From the NCBI RefSeq assembly GCF_037892605.1, contig NZ_JBBKTU010000001.1:2170001-2234000 (forward strand): DNA of 64,000 nt. Reading direction: 5' to 3'. The position numbers and the translations under genes were made by a program. The stretch comes from Lacibacter sp. H407. GTDB taxonomy: Bacteria > Bacteroidota > Bacteroidia > Chitinophagales > Chitinophagaceae. The notes below the pieces were generated by a model that was given only the letters and a program-made list of their open reading frames with translations, was not told the origin of the DNA and searched no databases. Of the stretch, positions 31,350 through 39,815 are shown one piece after another. Position 1 is the first letter of the stretch, and each line of letters begins with the position of its first letter.

Positions 31350-33049
31350 GCAGTTGATGGTCTGATGTCAATTACTTTCAGCTGAAGACTAACGCTGCCA
31401 TTCCATTCGTTTTCATCAATGGTATATACAACATCAAACGGTCCCTGTTGAACAATTGGAAATAAATGTGCTGCACGAAAACAAATACCTGTAATGACGG
31501 CGTCGCCTTGCTTTACTACCAATCGCAGATGTTGCTCTTTTACGATTTTACTGTAGCCGTTATCCGTTACATTTCGTGATACAAAAACCGGTCGCATATT
31601 CTCCGGTCCAAACGGTTCCATCTGTTTAATGATGTTGTAGAAGTTCGGTTTGATATCAGCAAATGAAAGTTCACTATCAATAATAATTTCAGGGATCAGT
31701 TGTTCAGGTTTTATTGTACGTGCAACTTCCTGTTCGAAGGCTGCTGCAAACGCATCAATATTTTCCGGCATCAAAGTAAGTCCTGCTGCGGCAAAATGCC
31801 CGCCATAGCCGAGCAAGTGTTCCCTACAGGCATGTATCGCTTCGTATAAATTAAAGCCGTTTACACTTCTTGCACTACCTGCAACATAATCGCCACTTTT
31901 TGTAAGCACAATTGTGGGGCGATAGAAATGTTCTGTTAAACGGGATGCAACAATACCTACAACTCCTTTATGCCAATGCGGTTGATATAGTACTGTTGAT
32001 TTTCTAATCTTCAGTTGTTCGTCACCGTTAATGATCGCCAATGCTTCTTCAGAAATGGATGAGTCGGCTTCTTTGCGTTCATCATTATCCGCATGTAACA
32101 TTTCAGCAAATGTTAGTGCTTCTTCATAGGTAGAAGCAATGAACATCTGTACGGCTTTTTTTGCATCGTCCATACGCCCGGCTGCATTTACTCTTGGGGC
32201 AATCATGAACACAAGATTGTTGATGTGCATGGTGGTGGTAGCGCCACCTAAAAACATCAATGCTTTAATTCCGTTTGAAGGATTTTCATTGACCCGTTTC
32301 AATCCATGAAAGGCGAGGATTCTGTTTTCGCCTGTCATTGGAACAATGTCGGCCGCAATTGCTGTTGCAACGAGATCGAGATAACGATAAGTCTGCTCAT
32401 TCTCCATTTGCAGCGTTTGTGCCAATGCAGTAATGAGTTTAAAGCCAACACCGCAACCGCATAATTCCTTATACGGATAAGGGCAATCAATTTGTTTCGG
32501 ATTAAGAATGGCCACAGCATTGGGAATAACGGCGTCGGGTAGGTGATGATCGCAAACAATAAAGTCGATACCCAATTCTTTGGCATAAGCGATCAACTCA
32601 ACAGATTTGATTCCACAGTCTAATGAAATGATCAGCGTGAATCCATTTGCTTTTGCAAAATCAATACCTTGTTTGGAGATACCATATCCTTCCCTGTATC
32701 GATGTGGGATATAAAAATCGAGTAACTGTTTCTCGTAAATGGAACAAAGGAATTGAAACATGCAGGCTACACTTGTGGTACCATCCACATCATAATCTCC
32801 AAATACCAGAATTTTTTCTTTTTGTTGAAAAGCGGTTTGAATTCTGGTTACAGCTTTTTGCATGTCTTTCATCAGCCAGGGATCATGCAGCTCACTTATT
32901 TGTGGCCGGAAATATTCTTTCGCTTTTTCAAATGTATCATAACCTCGTTGAGCCAATATTTTGCAGAGAACAGGATGGATCTTCAGCTTGTCGAGTAGCG
33001 CTTCAGTGGCAGTTTTATTTGCCTCTAAAAGAGTCCATCTTTTTTGCAT
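31346..33049 (-). CDS. recJ: Single-stranded-DNA exonuclease RecJ
   Basis: 567 residues, a normal RecJ length. DHH-family phosphoesterase motifs are present: FGDYDVDGTTS, LDCGIKS, VCDHHLPD, then NAAGRMDDA, and the DHHA1 part with SARSVNGFNLYEAI and GYGGHFAAAGLT. The OB-fold tail is included. It degrades 5' single strands in recombination and mismatch repair. It starts 2 bases after the polyprenyl synthetase stop and overlaps the methyltransferase start, making a three-gene operon. Confidence 0.96.
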   Translation of the reverse strand: MQKRWTLLEANKTATEALLDKLKIHPVLCKILAQRGYDTFEKAKEYFRPQISELHDPWLMKDMQKAVTRIQTAFQQKEKILVFGDYDVDGTTSVACMFQFLCSIYEKQLLDFYIPHRYREGYGISKQGIDFAKANGFTLIISLDCGIKSVELIAYAKELGIDFIVCDHHLPDAVIPNAVAILNPKQIDCPYPYKELCGCGVGFKLITALAQTLQMENEQTYRYLDLVATAIAADIVPMTGENRILAFHGLKRVNENPSNGIKALMFLGGATTTMHINNLVFMIAPRVNAAGRMDDAKKAVQMFIASTYEEALTFAEMLHADNDERKEADSSISEEALAIINGDEQLKIRKSTVLYQPHWHKGVVGIVASRLTEHFYRPTIVLTKSGDYVAGSARSVNGFNLYEAIHACREHLLGYGGHFAAAGLTLMPENIDAFAAAFEQEVARTIKPEQLIPEIIIDSELSFADIKPNFYNIIKQMEPFGPENMRPVFVSRNVTDNGYSKIVKEQHLRLVVKQGDAVITGICFRAAHLFPIVQQGPFDVVYTIDENEWNGSVSLQLKVIDIRPSTA

Positions 33050-33051
33050 AA

Positions 33052-34023
33052 TTAATATTTTCGGTCGGTTGTATAACGTACCAATGCTTCAAGACCATCT
33101 CTGATCTCATTCTTCGGAAACTGATGAAGCAAACTGATTGCTTCATCCCGGTATTTATTCATTACCTGTTCGGCGTAAGTAATGCCGCCGGCTTCAACCA
33201 CTTCGTTGATCACCCATTGCACGTTTTTCTTTTGCCGGTTCTCGTTTTTGAGAATATAAATAAGTTGTTTCTTTTTAGCCGGATCAACGGTATTGAGCGT
33301 GTAAATAAGTGGTAATGTGAGTTTTTTTTCTTTAATGTCGTTCCCCGTAGGCTTTCCGATCGACGCACTGCCATAATCAAACAGATCGTCTTTGATTTGA
33401 AAAGCGATACCTGCTTTTTCACCAAACAGTTTCATTTGTTCGGTTTTTTCCAGATCCATCGTTGTCGACCAAGTTCCGGCAGCACAGGCAGATGAAAGGA
33501 GGGAAGCAGTTTTGTTCTTGATAATTTCAAAATAAACATCTTCACTAAGATTGAGCTTTCTTGTTTTTTCAATCTGCAAAAGCTCGCCTTCGCTCATTTG
33601 TTCCACGGCTTCCGATAGTATTTTCAAGGTGTTGAAATCGTTGTTTTTTAAAGAAAGTAATAACCCTTTTGATAGGAGGTAATCGCCCACCAAAACGGCG
33701 ATTTTGTTTTTCCAAAGGGCATTGATGGAGAAAAAACCACGCCGCTCCATTGATTCATCCACTACATCATCATGCACCAGTGTAGCTGTATGCAGGAGTT
33801 CTACCAATGCTGCTGCCCGGTGGGTGCTTTCGGAAACAGGGCCAAAAAGCTTGGCGCTCAGGAAAACGAACATGGGTCTTACCTGTTTGCCTTTTCGCTT
33901 GATGATATATTGCATGATCCTGTCGAGCAACGAAACCCTACTTTTAACAGCTTGCCTGAATTTTTCTTCAAACTCCTGTAGTTCGTCTTTAACCAGCAAT
34001 TGAATAGATGTGGAAGAATTCAT
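33052..34023 (-). CDS. Long-chain trans-polyprenyl diphosphate synthase
   Basis: 323 residues. Both aspartate-rich motifs are present: LVHDDVVDES (first) and FQIKDDLFDY (second), with the GKQVRPMFVFLSAKL substrate-binding stretch near residue 45 and PLIYTL at the end. It belongs to the octaprenyl/solanesyl synthase group, making the isoprenoid side chain of menaquinone, which fits the mqnB/mqnD genes 15 kb away. First gene of the operon with recJ and the methyltransferase. Confidence 0.92.
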   Translation of the reverse strand: MNSSTSIQLLVKDELQEFEEKFRQAVKSRVSLLDRIMQYIIKRKGKQVRPMFVFLSAKLFGPVSESTHRAAALVELLHTATLVHDDVVDESMERRGFFSINALWKNKIAVLVGDYLLSKGLLLSLKNNDFNTLKILSEAVEQMSEGELLQIEKTRKLNLSEDVYFEIIKNKTASLLSSACAAGTWSTTMDLEKTEQMKLFGEKAGIAFQIKDDLFDYGSASIGKPTGNDIKEKKLTLPLIYTLNTVDPAKKKQLIYILKNENRQKKNVQWVINEVVEAGGITYAEQVMNKYRDEAISLLHQFPKNEIRDGLEALVRYTTDRKY

Positions 34024-34140
34024 GAGGCGGCAATTTACATTAAATAGGGCTGTTTCAAATTATTATGCGTAATATGCAGCGATTATTTAGTTGAATGGGT
34101 CATATATGACTATTTGATTGTAAATAAATTGCAAAAAAAA

Positions 34141-34170
34141 TTGCTTTTTAACATCTGATCTCTATTTTTG
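34141..34170 (+). promoter_or_regulatory. Promoter of the OmpA-type gene
   Basis: TTG at 34141-34143, 19 bases, then TATTTTTG at 34163-34170. This is the Bacteroidota -33/-7 arrangement. Predicted transcription start is near 34176, giving a leader of about 36 bases before the ATG at 34212. The region is AT-rich, as for strongly expressed outer-membrane genes. Confidence 0.6.
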
Positions 34171-34211
34171 CAATAATCATCAGGAATTTTCGAAACTTAA
34201 TTACAACAACT

Positions 34212-35912
34212 ATGGCAAGCAAAAAGTACACCCTCTTACTTGGGGCCCTATGTTTTATCTTAACAAACCTATCTGCTCAGAGCTACGATTGGAAAGACTC
34301 CTCTCTGATTCCTAAGAAATCTCAGGCTCAGCACAACGAGTTTTTACAGAATCAACAACCCTTCCCTGCGAAACCTCGTAACCAGTGGGAAATTGGTTTG
34401 AGTGTTGGTAACGTTCTGATTGCAGGAGACGTTACACCTGTAGTTCCACAAATTGGTTGGGGCGCCCATGTTCGTAAGGCTTTTGGTTACATTTTTTCTG
34501 CAAGATTGCAATATGCGGGCGGTATTGCTAAAGGCTTAAACTGGACTCCAGCTTTCAATTTTGCAAAAAATACAGCTTGGACAAGCGAATACAACGCACC
34601 AATGAACTATCGTTATACGGGCGCGGCTGGTACAGTTCCTGGTCTTCCGAACGGGGCTCCTGGTGAGCTTTATCAATTAGGATCAAGAGATTTTGCATTA
34701 GGAAACTATGTTCCTTACAATGAGGATAATCAAGATGTTGTATATTATAACAACAGGACTGTTTCTCATCAATTGTCTTTACAAGGTATTATCACATTAA
34801 ATAATATTCGTTTCCATAAATCTAAAACAAGCTTTATTGTTTACGGTCTTGGTGGTGTTGGCGGTATGATTTATGAAACTACAGTTGATGCATTGGATGC
34901 TAACGGCAATTCTTATGCTGGGTTGTTTAGTACTGTTTATAATTCATATCAGGTTTCAAATAAAAATAAGCGTGATATCCGTCGTGATCTGAAAGCCGGA
35001 ATGGACAAGAAGTATGAAACAGCAGCAGAAGGCCAAAATTTACGCCGTCCGAAATTGTTTGATATGACTTTCAGACCAATGGCGCAAGTTGGTGCCGGTG
35101 TTGCATTTAAAGTTGGAAAGCGTTTCAGCATTGGTATCGAAGAAGTGTTGACTATTGCTAAGGATGATTTGTTAGATGGTCAGCGTTGGCAGGAACATGC
35201 AATGGGCGACGCCGTTTTAACTCGTGATTTCGATTCATGGCATTATACAAACCTCAATTTCAACTACAGCCTTGGTTCTAAATCAGTTGAGCCTCTTTGG
35301 TGGTTGAATCCATTGGACTATGCTTACAACGAATTGAATGCTCCACGTCACATGAAGCTTCCAAAACCAGTTTTGGACGATGCTGATGGCGATGGCGTAA
35401 CAGATCAGTTTGATAATGAGCCAAACACTCCTGCAGGATGTCCAGTTGATACACATGGTGTAAGCCGTGATACTGATGGTGATGGTGTTCCTGATTGTAA
35501 GGATAAGGAATTGATCACTCCTACACAGTGTCAGCCAGTAGATGCTGATGGTGTTGGTAAGTGCCCAGATCCTGAGTGTTGCAAAAATCCAGTAGTTGCT
35601 CCTCCGGCATGTAATCTGGTTGATCTTCCGAGCATAAACTTCGGTGGTAACTCAAGTGTATTGAGTGCTGAAGCAAAAGCATTGGTTGGTAGCGTTGCAA
35701 CTTCATTGCGTGGTAATCCAGAATGTAAGCTTACAGTTTGCGGTAGCGCAGCGAAGAGCAAATCTGGTCAGGCATTAGGTCAGAAGCGTGTAGACGCAAT
35801 CGTTAAGTACCTCGTAGAAGTACAAGGTATCAGCGCTGACCGTGTAATAGCTCAGTACGATTGTCATGAAGGTGATCCTTCAGTAGTTGAGCTCCGTGCA
35901 GAACAGAAGTAA
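34212..35912 (+). CDS. OmpA-family outer-membrane protein with thrombospondin type 3 repeats
   Basis: 566 residues. Signal peptide about 1-22 (ends LSAQ); an N-terminal beta-barrel-like region to about 390; an acidic calcium-type linker with DADGDGVTDQFDNEP and DTDGDGVPDCKDKE repeats (about 395-430); then an OmpA C-terminal peptidoglycan-binding domain (INFGGNSSVLSAEA... and GQKRVDAIVKYL, about 475-560). It joins the outer membrane to the wall. The linker has several Cys (CCKNP) and may be disulfide-bonded. Own promoter and terminator, so a single-gene unit and probably abundant. Confidence 0.9.
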   Translation: MASKKYTLLLGALCFILTNLSAQSYDWKDSSLIPKKSQAQHNEFLQNQQPFPAKPRNQWEIGLSVGNVLIAGDVTPVVPQIGWGAHVRKAFGYIFSARLQYAGGIAKGLNWTPAFNFAKNTAWTSEYNAPMNYRYTGAAGTVPGLPNGAPGELYQLGSRDFALGNYVPYNEDNQDVVYYNNRTVSHQLSLQGIITLNNIRFHKSKTSFIVYGLGGVGGMIYETTVDALDANGNSYAGLFSTVYNSYQVSNKNKRDIRRDLKAGMDKKYETAAEGQNLRRPKLFDMTFRPMAQVGAGVAFKVGKRFSIGIEEVLTIAKDDLLDGQRWQEHAMGDAVLTRDFDSWHYTNLNFNYSLGSKSVEPLWWLNPLDYAYNELNAPRHMKLPKPVLDDADGDGVTDQFDNEPNTPAGCPVDTHGVSRDTDGDGVPDCKDKELITPTQCQPVDADGVGKCPDPECCKNPVVAPPACNLVDLPSINFGGNSSVLSAEAKALVGSVATSLRGNPECKLTVCGSAAKSKSGQALGQKRVDAIVKYLVEVQGISADRVIAQYDCHEGDPSVVELRAEQK

Positions 35913-35938
35913 ATTAATATAGACTAATTGCTTATATA

Positions 35939-35967
35939 GCCCTCCGGTCTTCCGGGGGGCTTTTCTT
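35939..35967 (+). terminator. Terminator of the OmpA-type gene
   Basis: Nine-base stem GCCCTCCGG / CCGGGGGGC with one G-U pair and loop TCTT, followed by TTTTCTTT. It lies 27 bases after the stop. Confidence 0.9.
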
Positions 35968-36032
35968 TAGGAAAAGATTAACCGCCTTTTAGTGTGTTAC
36001 AAAAAGGATAAGGCTAATTTGCCCAAAAATCT

Positions 36033-36040
36033 TAACTTTG
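36033..36040 (+). promoter_or_regulatory. -7 element upstream of bamD
   Basis: TAACTTTG, a full match to TAnnTTTG, 10 bases before the ATG at 36050. No matching TTG is seen at 17-23 bases upstream. If used, the leader is only a few bases. Confidence 0.4.
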
Positions 36041-36049
36041 CTGGCTTTT

Positions 36050-36880
36050 ATGAATTTGATTACCCGTTTATTATTTGTTGTTTTAGTTTTTGGAGCACTT
36101 ACAGGGTGTAATAAGAAAACGATTACGAATATTCTCAAGAGTAAAGATGTAGAATATAAGCTTGGAATGGCAGAGCAGTATTATGCCAATAAAAAATATA
36201 GCAAGGCTCAAATACTTTATGAAGATCTGTTCCCGCTTTTGAGAAATGATCCCCGCTTTGAAGATCTTTACTATAAATATGCGTACTGTGGTTTTTATCA
36301 GAAAGATTATCTGAGTGCTGAGAATTTATTCAAAGGATTTTTGGAAGTTTTTCCAAAAAGTCCAAGGGCTGCAGAGGTGGATTACATGAAGGCTTTCTGT
36401 TATTATAAGCAGTCGCCAAGAGTGGAGTTAGATCAAACACCAACACAAAAGGCCATAGGTTCGATGCAGGCGCATCTTAACAATTACCCGGAATCGTCAA
36501 AAGCAGCAGAAGCAAGAAAAATTATTGACGAGTGCTTTGCAAAACTTGAATTAAAGGAACAAAAAAGTGCTGAATTGTATTACAACGTTGGCTCTTACAG
36601 AGCTGCCGCAATTACATTCACTACTTTGCTGAATAACTATCCGGAATCGAAACGGGCAGATGAATATAAATTGATGATCATTAAGTCGTATTATCAATAT
36701 GCGGGAATGAGCATTGAAGAAAAGCAAAAAGAACGGTTTGCCAAAGTGGTTGAAGAGTACTACGACTTTGTAGATCGGTTTCCCGAAAGTGGCCTTTTAA
36801 AAGAAGCTGAAAAATATTTTAATCTTTCTTCTAACAATATAAAAGCAAATAAAAATGAGCAGACTGATACGAAAAGTTAG
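36050..36880 (+). CDS. bamD: Outer-membrane assembly lipoprotein BamD
   Basis: 276 residues. The lipoprotein signal ends ALTGC, with Cys as the lipid-anchored residue. Five TPR-like helical hairpins follow: a first unit around EQYYANKKYSKAQILYEDL, LFKGFLEVFPKSPRAAEVDY, and later LLNNYPESKRADEY. BamD is a partner of BamA in inserting beta-barrels. The ATG at 36050 begins the signal peptide; an in-frame TTG at 36038 would add four residues. First in the operon with rpoZ, coaBC, DUF4835, DUF4296 and 39802-40512. Confidence 0.92.
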   Translation: MNLITRLLFVVLVFGALTGCNKKTITNILKSKDVEYKLGMAEQYYANKKYSKAQILYEDLFPLLRNDPRFEDLYYKYAYCGFYQKDYLSAENLFKGFLEVFPKSPRAAEVDYMKAFCYYKQSPRVELDQTPTQKAIGSMQAHLNNYPESSKAAEARKIIDECFAKLELKEQKSAELYYNVGSYRAAAITFTTLLNNYPESKRADEYKLMIIKSYYQYAGMSIEEKQKERFAKVVEEYYDFVDRFPESGLLKEAEKYFNLSSNNIKANKNEQTDTKS

Positions 36881-37196
36881 CGCCAACACCAGCAATGTTG
36901 TTGAAACAAAAAATGTAGCTGACTTGAAGGCTAAAACAGGTAATGTGTATGAATCAATTGCTGTTATAGCTAAGCGTGCCAACCAGATCAATATCTCTCT
37001 GAAAGAAGAGTTGCATAATAAACTGGAAGAGTTTGCAAGTCATACAGATAGCCTGGAAGAAATTCATGAGAATAAAGAGCAGATCGAAATTTCTAAGGCC
37101 TACGAACGTATGCCCAACCCGGCGTTATTGGCAACACAGGAATTTGTAGATGATAAAGTATATCACCGTAGAGCTGATAATGATCTGTTTTCTTAA
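36855..37196 (+). CDS. rpoZ: RNA polymerase omega subunit, Bacteroidota type
   Basis: 113 residues. The segment GNVYESIAVIAKRANQIN is the Rpb6/omega fold helix that embraces the beta' C-terminus; it is longer than the E. coli omega (about 90). Its ATG lies inside bamD, overlapping by 26 bases in another frame, so it is probably translated after bamD by coupling. Position between bamD and coaBC is common in this phylum (recalled). It is followed by a hairpin, so coaBC may have partly separate control. Confidence 0.8.
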   Translation: MSRLIRKVSANTSNVVETKNVADLKAKTGNVYESIAVIAKRANQINISLKEELHNKLEEFASHTDSLEEIHENKEQIEISKAYERMPNPALLATQEFVDDKVYHRRADNDLFS

Positions 37197-37219
37197 CTGA
37201 ATTAAATTTACTGTATTTG

Positions 37220-37255
37220 AATGGCGGTCGTAACAGACCGCCATTGCTGTTTTTT
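37220..37255 (+). terminator. Hairpin between rpoZ and coaBC
   Basis: Ten-base perfect stem AATGGCGGTC / GACCGCCATT, loop GTAACA, then GCTGTTTTTT. It is likely a terminator or attenuator, because coaBC begins only 31 bases later on the same strand. Confidence 0.75.
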
Positions 37256-37286
37256 AATTGAATATTTTACTCTATTTTCATTTGCG

Positions 37287-38489
37287 ATGAAACTTCAAGG
37301 AAAAAAAGTTGCAGTAGGGATAACGGGCAGTATAGCTGCTTACAAATCAATTTCACTTGTTCGGCTGTTGGTGAAAGAAGGCGCAGAGGTAAAAGTGATT
37401 CTTACCCCCTCAGCGAAAGATTTCGTGTCGCCTTTGGTACTTTCAACTTTATCAAAAAATAATGTTCTGATTGATTTGTTTGATGAAAACAGTTGGGCCA
37501 ACCACGTTGAGTTAGGGCGATGGGCCGATCTATTGCTGATTGCGCCGCTAAGCTGCAATACACTTGCAAAAATTGCCCATGGAATGTGTGATAATTTACT
37601 AATCGCTGTTTATCTATCAGCAACATGCCCGGTAATGATTGCACCAGCTATGGACGAGGACATGTGGAAGCACCCATCCACGAAACATAACATCGAAACA
37701 CTTCGATCATACGGCAATCATATCATTCCTGTTGAAGCCGGTGAGTTAGCCAGCGGTTTAATTGGCGAAGGCAGAATGGCTGAGCCTGAGCAGATCATGA
37801 ACACGGTAGTAGGTTTTTTTTTGACCCAAACCGATTTTAAAGGAATGAAGGTGCTTGTAACAGCAGGACCAACTTATGAAGCAATTGATCCTGTTCGGTT
37901 CATTGGCAATCATTCCAGTGGGAAAATGGGGATCGCTATTGCAGAAGAGTTGACAAAAAGAGGTGCCGATGTGATTTTGGTACTTGGACCGTCCTCACAA
38001 CAGATAAGCAACCGTTTGTATAAGTTGGTGAATGTAAAAAGTGCCGAAGAAATGTATGAAGCAAGCGTACAGCATTATCCGGATTGCCAACTTGCTGTTA
38101 TGTCGGCTGCGGTTGCTGATTACTCTCCCATACAAATCGCTGTAGATAAAATAAAAAAGCAGGATGACGGCGGCATGCAGATCGAATTGAAACGTACTAA
38201 AGATATTTTAGCGACGCTGGGCTCTATGAAGAAAAAAGGACAATGGTTGGTGGGCTTTGCTTTGGAAACCACAAATGAAAAGGAATATGCGCTGGGTAAA
38301 CTCGAGTCGAAAAATGCTGATATGATCGTATTGAATTCGCTGAAAGATGCCGGTGCCGGATTTGGTGGTGATACAAATAAAGTCAGTATTTTTTGTAAGA
38401 ACAAGCAGGAATATACGTTTACAGTAAAAAGCAAAAGAGAAGTTGCTACAGATATTGCGAATACCATTAAACTACAGATGCATGTATAA
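37287..38489 (+). CDS. coaBC: Bifunctional phosphopantothenoylcysteine decarboxylase / phosphopantothenate-cysteine ligase
   Basis: 400 residues. CoaC half (about 1-180): VAVGITGSIAAYKSI flavin-binding start, the catalytic-His stretch WANHVELGRWAD, and PAMDEDMWKHPS. CoaB half (about 190-400): VLVTAGPTYEAIDPVRFIGN and the dimer segment with AAVADYSP and LKRTKDIL. It makes 4'-phosphopantetheine, two steps of CoA synthesis. The ATG at 37287 starts at the conserved KLQGKKVAV. Its last 8 bases overlap the DUF4835 gene. Confidence 0.96.
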   Translation: MKLQGKKVAVGITGSIAAYKSISLVRLLVKEGAEVKVILTPSAKDFVSPLVLSTLSKNNVLIDLFDENSWANHVELGRWADLLLIAPLSCNTLAKIAHGMCDNLLIAVYLSATCPVMIAPAMDEDMWKHPSTKHNIETLRSYGNHIIPVEAGELASGLIGEGRMAEPEQIMNTVVGFFLTQTDFKGMKVLVTAGPTYEAIDPVRFIGNHSSGKMGIAIAEELTKRGADVILVLGPSSQQISNRLYKLVNVKSAEEMYEASVQHYPDCQLAVMSAAVADYSPIQIAVDKIKKQDDGGMQIELKRTKDILATLGSMKKKGQWLVGFALETTNEKEYALGKLESKNADMIVLNSLKDAGAGFGGDTNKVSIFCKNKQEYTFTVKSKREVATDIANTIKLQMHV

Positions 38490-39405
38490 AGCCTTGTTTG
38501 CTTTTATTTTAAGTTGTTTGCTTTCACAGGAAATTATTTCCCAGGAGTTAAATGCAAGAGTACGTGTAGTTGACAATCAGATACCAACAACAATTGATCG
38601 GAAAATATTCAGGACGCTTGAAGCATCACTTACCAATTTTTTAAATAATCGAAAATGGTCGGCTGATAACTTTAAGCCAAATGAAAAAATCAATTGTCAG
38701 TTCCTGATCAATCTGGAAACGATGCCCGAGCCTAATATTTTTTCAGCGAGCATTACCATACAAGCTGCACGTCCTGTTTATGCTACGTCTTATGTTTCTC
38801 CTATTATAAATTTCAAAGATGCCAGTTTTGATTTTAAGTACGTTGAATCGCAGCCGCTTGAATTTAATGAAAACCGAGTGTCAGGATCTGATCCCTTGGT
38901 TTCGAATTTAACTGCTGTGTTGGCTTACTACGCCTACATCATTGTTGGGTTTGATTATGCTTCGTTCTCAACACGTGGCGGCGATCCCTATTTCCAGAAA
39001 GCCCTGAACATTGTAAACAATGCACCCGACGGAAGTAAAATTTCTGGTTGGAAATCGTTTGAGAACAATAACCGGAATCGTTATTGGTTAACCGAAAATC
39101 TCATTAACAACCGTTATACTGTTATTCATGATGTGTATTACAATTACTACCGAAAAGGATTTGATCTGATGTACGAAAATGAAACTGCGGCAAGGACAGA
39201 AGTGATCAATGCGCTTGTTTATCTTGATAATTTAAACAGAGAAACACCCAACCTGATGGTAGTGCAGTTCTTTATGTTAGGTAAAGCCGATGAGATCATT
39301 AATATGTTCAAAAAAGCAGCGCCGCCTGAAAAAACCAAAGTCGTCGAAATTGTAAGCAGGCTCGATGTTACAAATTCCAATAAGTACAAACAGGAACTGA
39401 AATGA
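38482..39405 (+). CDS. DUF4835 family secreted protein
   Basis: 307 residues with a signal peptide (about 1-18, ends IISQ). The following ELNARVRVVDNQIPTTID and FLNNRKWSADNF are the recognisable DUF4835 start. The remainder is mixed alpha/beta. The family is nearly restricted to Bacteroidota and usually sits after coaBC; its role is not established. The ATG at 38482 lies inside the end of coaBC (ATGCATGTATAA). The gene overlaps the next by ATGA. Confidence 0.85.
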   Translation: MYKALFAFILSCLLSQEIISQELNARVRVVDNQIPTTIDRKIFRTLEASLTNFLNNRKWSADNFKPNEKINCQFLINLETMPEPNIFSASITIQAARPVYATSYVSPIINFKDASFDFKYVESQPLEFNENRVSGSDPLVSNLTAVLAYYAYIIVGFDYASFSTRGGDPYFQKALNIVNNAPDGSKISGWKSFENNNRNRYWLTENLINNRYTVIHDVYYNYYRKGFDLMYENETAARTEVINALVYLDNLNRETPNLMVVQFFMLGKADEIINMFKKAAPPEKTKVVEIVSRLDVTNSNKYKQELK

Positions 39406-39815
39406 GACAATTTGTGTTAATTGGATGGATGCTGCTGATATTGATGGCATGTTCAGATAACCGGCGTATCCCTTCAAATATAATGCAGCCAGAAAAATTT
39501 CAAGCTGTACTTACCGATGTTTTGCTGGCTGATGGATTAAGCCTTGAACGATCGTTCAAGGATACTGCCATCAAGATCACCGACGAAAATGCAAAATATT
39601 TTCTGAAAGTATTTGAGTTGCATGCTGTGAGTAAGAATGACTTTATGAAGAGTTATAATTTTTACCTGCAGCGCCCGGATCTTCTCAAAGTTATTACAGA
39701 CTCTATCTCGTCTGTACTTAATCAAAGGAACCTTCAACTTTCAATAGATACTTCCAAACCTAAACCGAATGGTAATAACTTCAAGAAAACTGGAGCTGGA
39801 AATGGGAATAAATAG
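39402..39815 (+). CDS. DUF4296 lipoprotein
   Basis: 137 residues. Lipoprotein signal with LMACSDNRR. The mature region PSNIMQPEKFQAVLTDVLLADGL is the DUF4296 pattern; a helical remainder ends in a Lys/Asn-rich tail. It may be a small periplasmic or outer-membrane factor. Starts with an ATGA overlap to DUF4835 and ends 14 bases inside the next gene, so strongly coupled. No function known. Confidence 0.82.
   Translation: MRQFVLIGWMLLILMACSDNRRIPSNIMQPEKFQAVLTDVLLADGLSLERSFKDTAIKITDENAKYFLKVFELHAVSKNDFMKSYNFYLQRPDLLKVITDSISSVLNQRNLQLSIDTSKPKPNGNNFKKTGAGNGNK

Noticed and set aside
33052-34023. Polyprenyl synthetase and 39802-40512 as partners of a two-part synthase
   Set aside because: The first has both Asp-rich motifs and normal full length, so it needs no partner, and the genes lie 6 kb apart on opposite strands.
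37220-37255. Hairpin between rpoZ and coaBC as a riboswitch
   Set aside because: A simple perfect stem followed by T residues; no room or complexity for a ligand-binding fold. Kept as terminator or attenuator.
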